From positions 1 through 22,810 of the IMG/VR virus record IMGVR_UViG_3300029998_000117: 22,810 nt of DNA; one strand, 5' to 3'. Under the pieces are notes generated by a model. It was not told the DNA's origin. It did no database searches and was given only the letters and a program-made list of their open reading frames with translations. How positions within the stretch are numbered: the stretch's first letter is position 1; the number at the start of each line of letters is the position of its first letter. The DNA is from a virus. The translations under genes were made by a program, and so were the position numbers. Below, piece by piece: positions 22,548-22,810 of the stretch.

Positions 22548-22810
22548 TGAAACTTAATAAAGAAGAGTCAGAGTCTTTAATATCTGAATTAACTATCGAA
22601 TTAGATGCCACTATTGATGGCGGAAGAAAGAATTTGGTGGTTCCTATATGCCCGTATTGCGGACATGAGGGGGGTAAATTTGGTATATATATCGGACCTC
22701 CAACCGAAAAGAAAAAACCATTTATGTCTCACTGTTTCTCTTGTGGAAAATCTGTGAGAGATATAGAACAACTACTCAGGGATATAAATAGAACAGATCT
22801 TATCCCTGAA
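22547..22810 (+). CDS. DnaG-like primase, N-terminal zinc ribbon (partial)
   Basis: The gene runs off the window, so only the first 88 codons are present. ATG 22547 shares its first base with the helicase stop. After a helical start (KLNKEESESLI) comes CPYCGHEGGK (C-x2-C), then a strand and HCFSCGKSVRDI (H-C-x2-C), the four-ligand zinc ribbon seen at the front of DnaG-type and gp61-type primases. The catalytic TOPRIM domain lies beyond the edge. Pairing with a DnaB-like helicase one base upstream supports a primase synthesising RNA primers for lagging-strand replication. A different zinc-ribbon nuclease or transcription factor cannot be formally excluded. Confidence 0.72.
   Translation, partial: MKLNKEESESLISELTIELDATIDGGRKNLVVPICPYCGHEGGKFGIYIGPPTEKKKPFMSHCFSCGKSVRDIEQLLRDINRTDLIPE

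Noticed and set aside
1-22810. CRISPR arrays, tRNA genes, insertion sequences or diversity-generating retroelement
   Set aside because: No spaced direct repeats, cloverleaf, transposase, terminal repeats or reverse transcriptase were seen on either strand.

Overview
The window is a stretch of an AT-rich, densely packed double-stranded DNA tailed phage genome, with every credible gene on the + strand. Three things point to a Bacteroidetes host living without oxygen. An anaerobic (class III) ribonucleotide reductase pair is present. Two intergenic promoters fit the Bacteroidetes consensus TTTG-N19-21-TAnnTTTG. Gene starts lack clear Shine-Dalgarno sequences and sit behind A/T-rich leaders. A J-like baseplate protein suggests a contractile or otherwise complex tail. 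The code appears standard: TAG, TAA and TGA all end genes.

Layout: (1) 83-8163 is a tail/baseplate/fibre module. It holds a 1063-residue modular tail fibre or spike, a small unknown structural protein, a LysM-like/PKD-like/leucine-rich tail protein, a baseplate J-like protein, a probable baseplate partner and a second 606-residue tail fibre. (2) 8175-8691 holds two overlapping small reading frames joined by a TGA and a strong hairpin, which could be a +1 frameshift gene. (3) A weak terminator and a textbook Bacteroidetes promoter (8748-8779) lead into a nucleotide and sugar block: an atypical ThyX, a GT4-type glycosyltransferase, a 54-residue membrane protein not apparent from long open frames, NrdD and NrdG. 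(4) A second promoter (about 13784-13815) starts a short unit with a possible NinB-like protein and a large single-stranded-DNA-binding-like protein, closed by a strong intrinsic terminator at 15788-15819. (5) From 15831 to the window end runs a tightly overlapping recombination/replication/transcription operon: SbcD/gp47-like nuclease, SbcC/gp46-like ATPase, RuvC-fold resolvase, a small basic protein, an ECF-like sigma factor, a Cys-cluster protein, a DnaB-like helicase and the beginning of a zinc-ribbon primase.

Working together, ThyX and NrdDG would supply dTTP and dNTPs, helicase and primase would drive the fork, and the SSB-like protein, Mre11/Rad50-like pair and resolvase would handle recombination-dependent replication. 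The sigma factor may redirect host RNA polymerase to other phage promoters. The most interesting open points are the possible recoded gene at 8175-8691, the divergent ThyX beside a glycosyltransferase (possible DNA base modification), an Fe-S/zinc Cys-cluster protein next to the helicase, and unusually long perfect hairpins inside genes.
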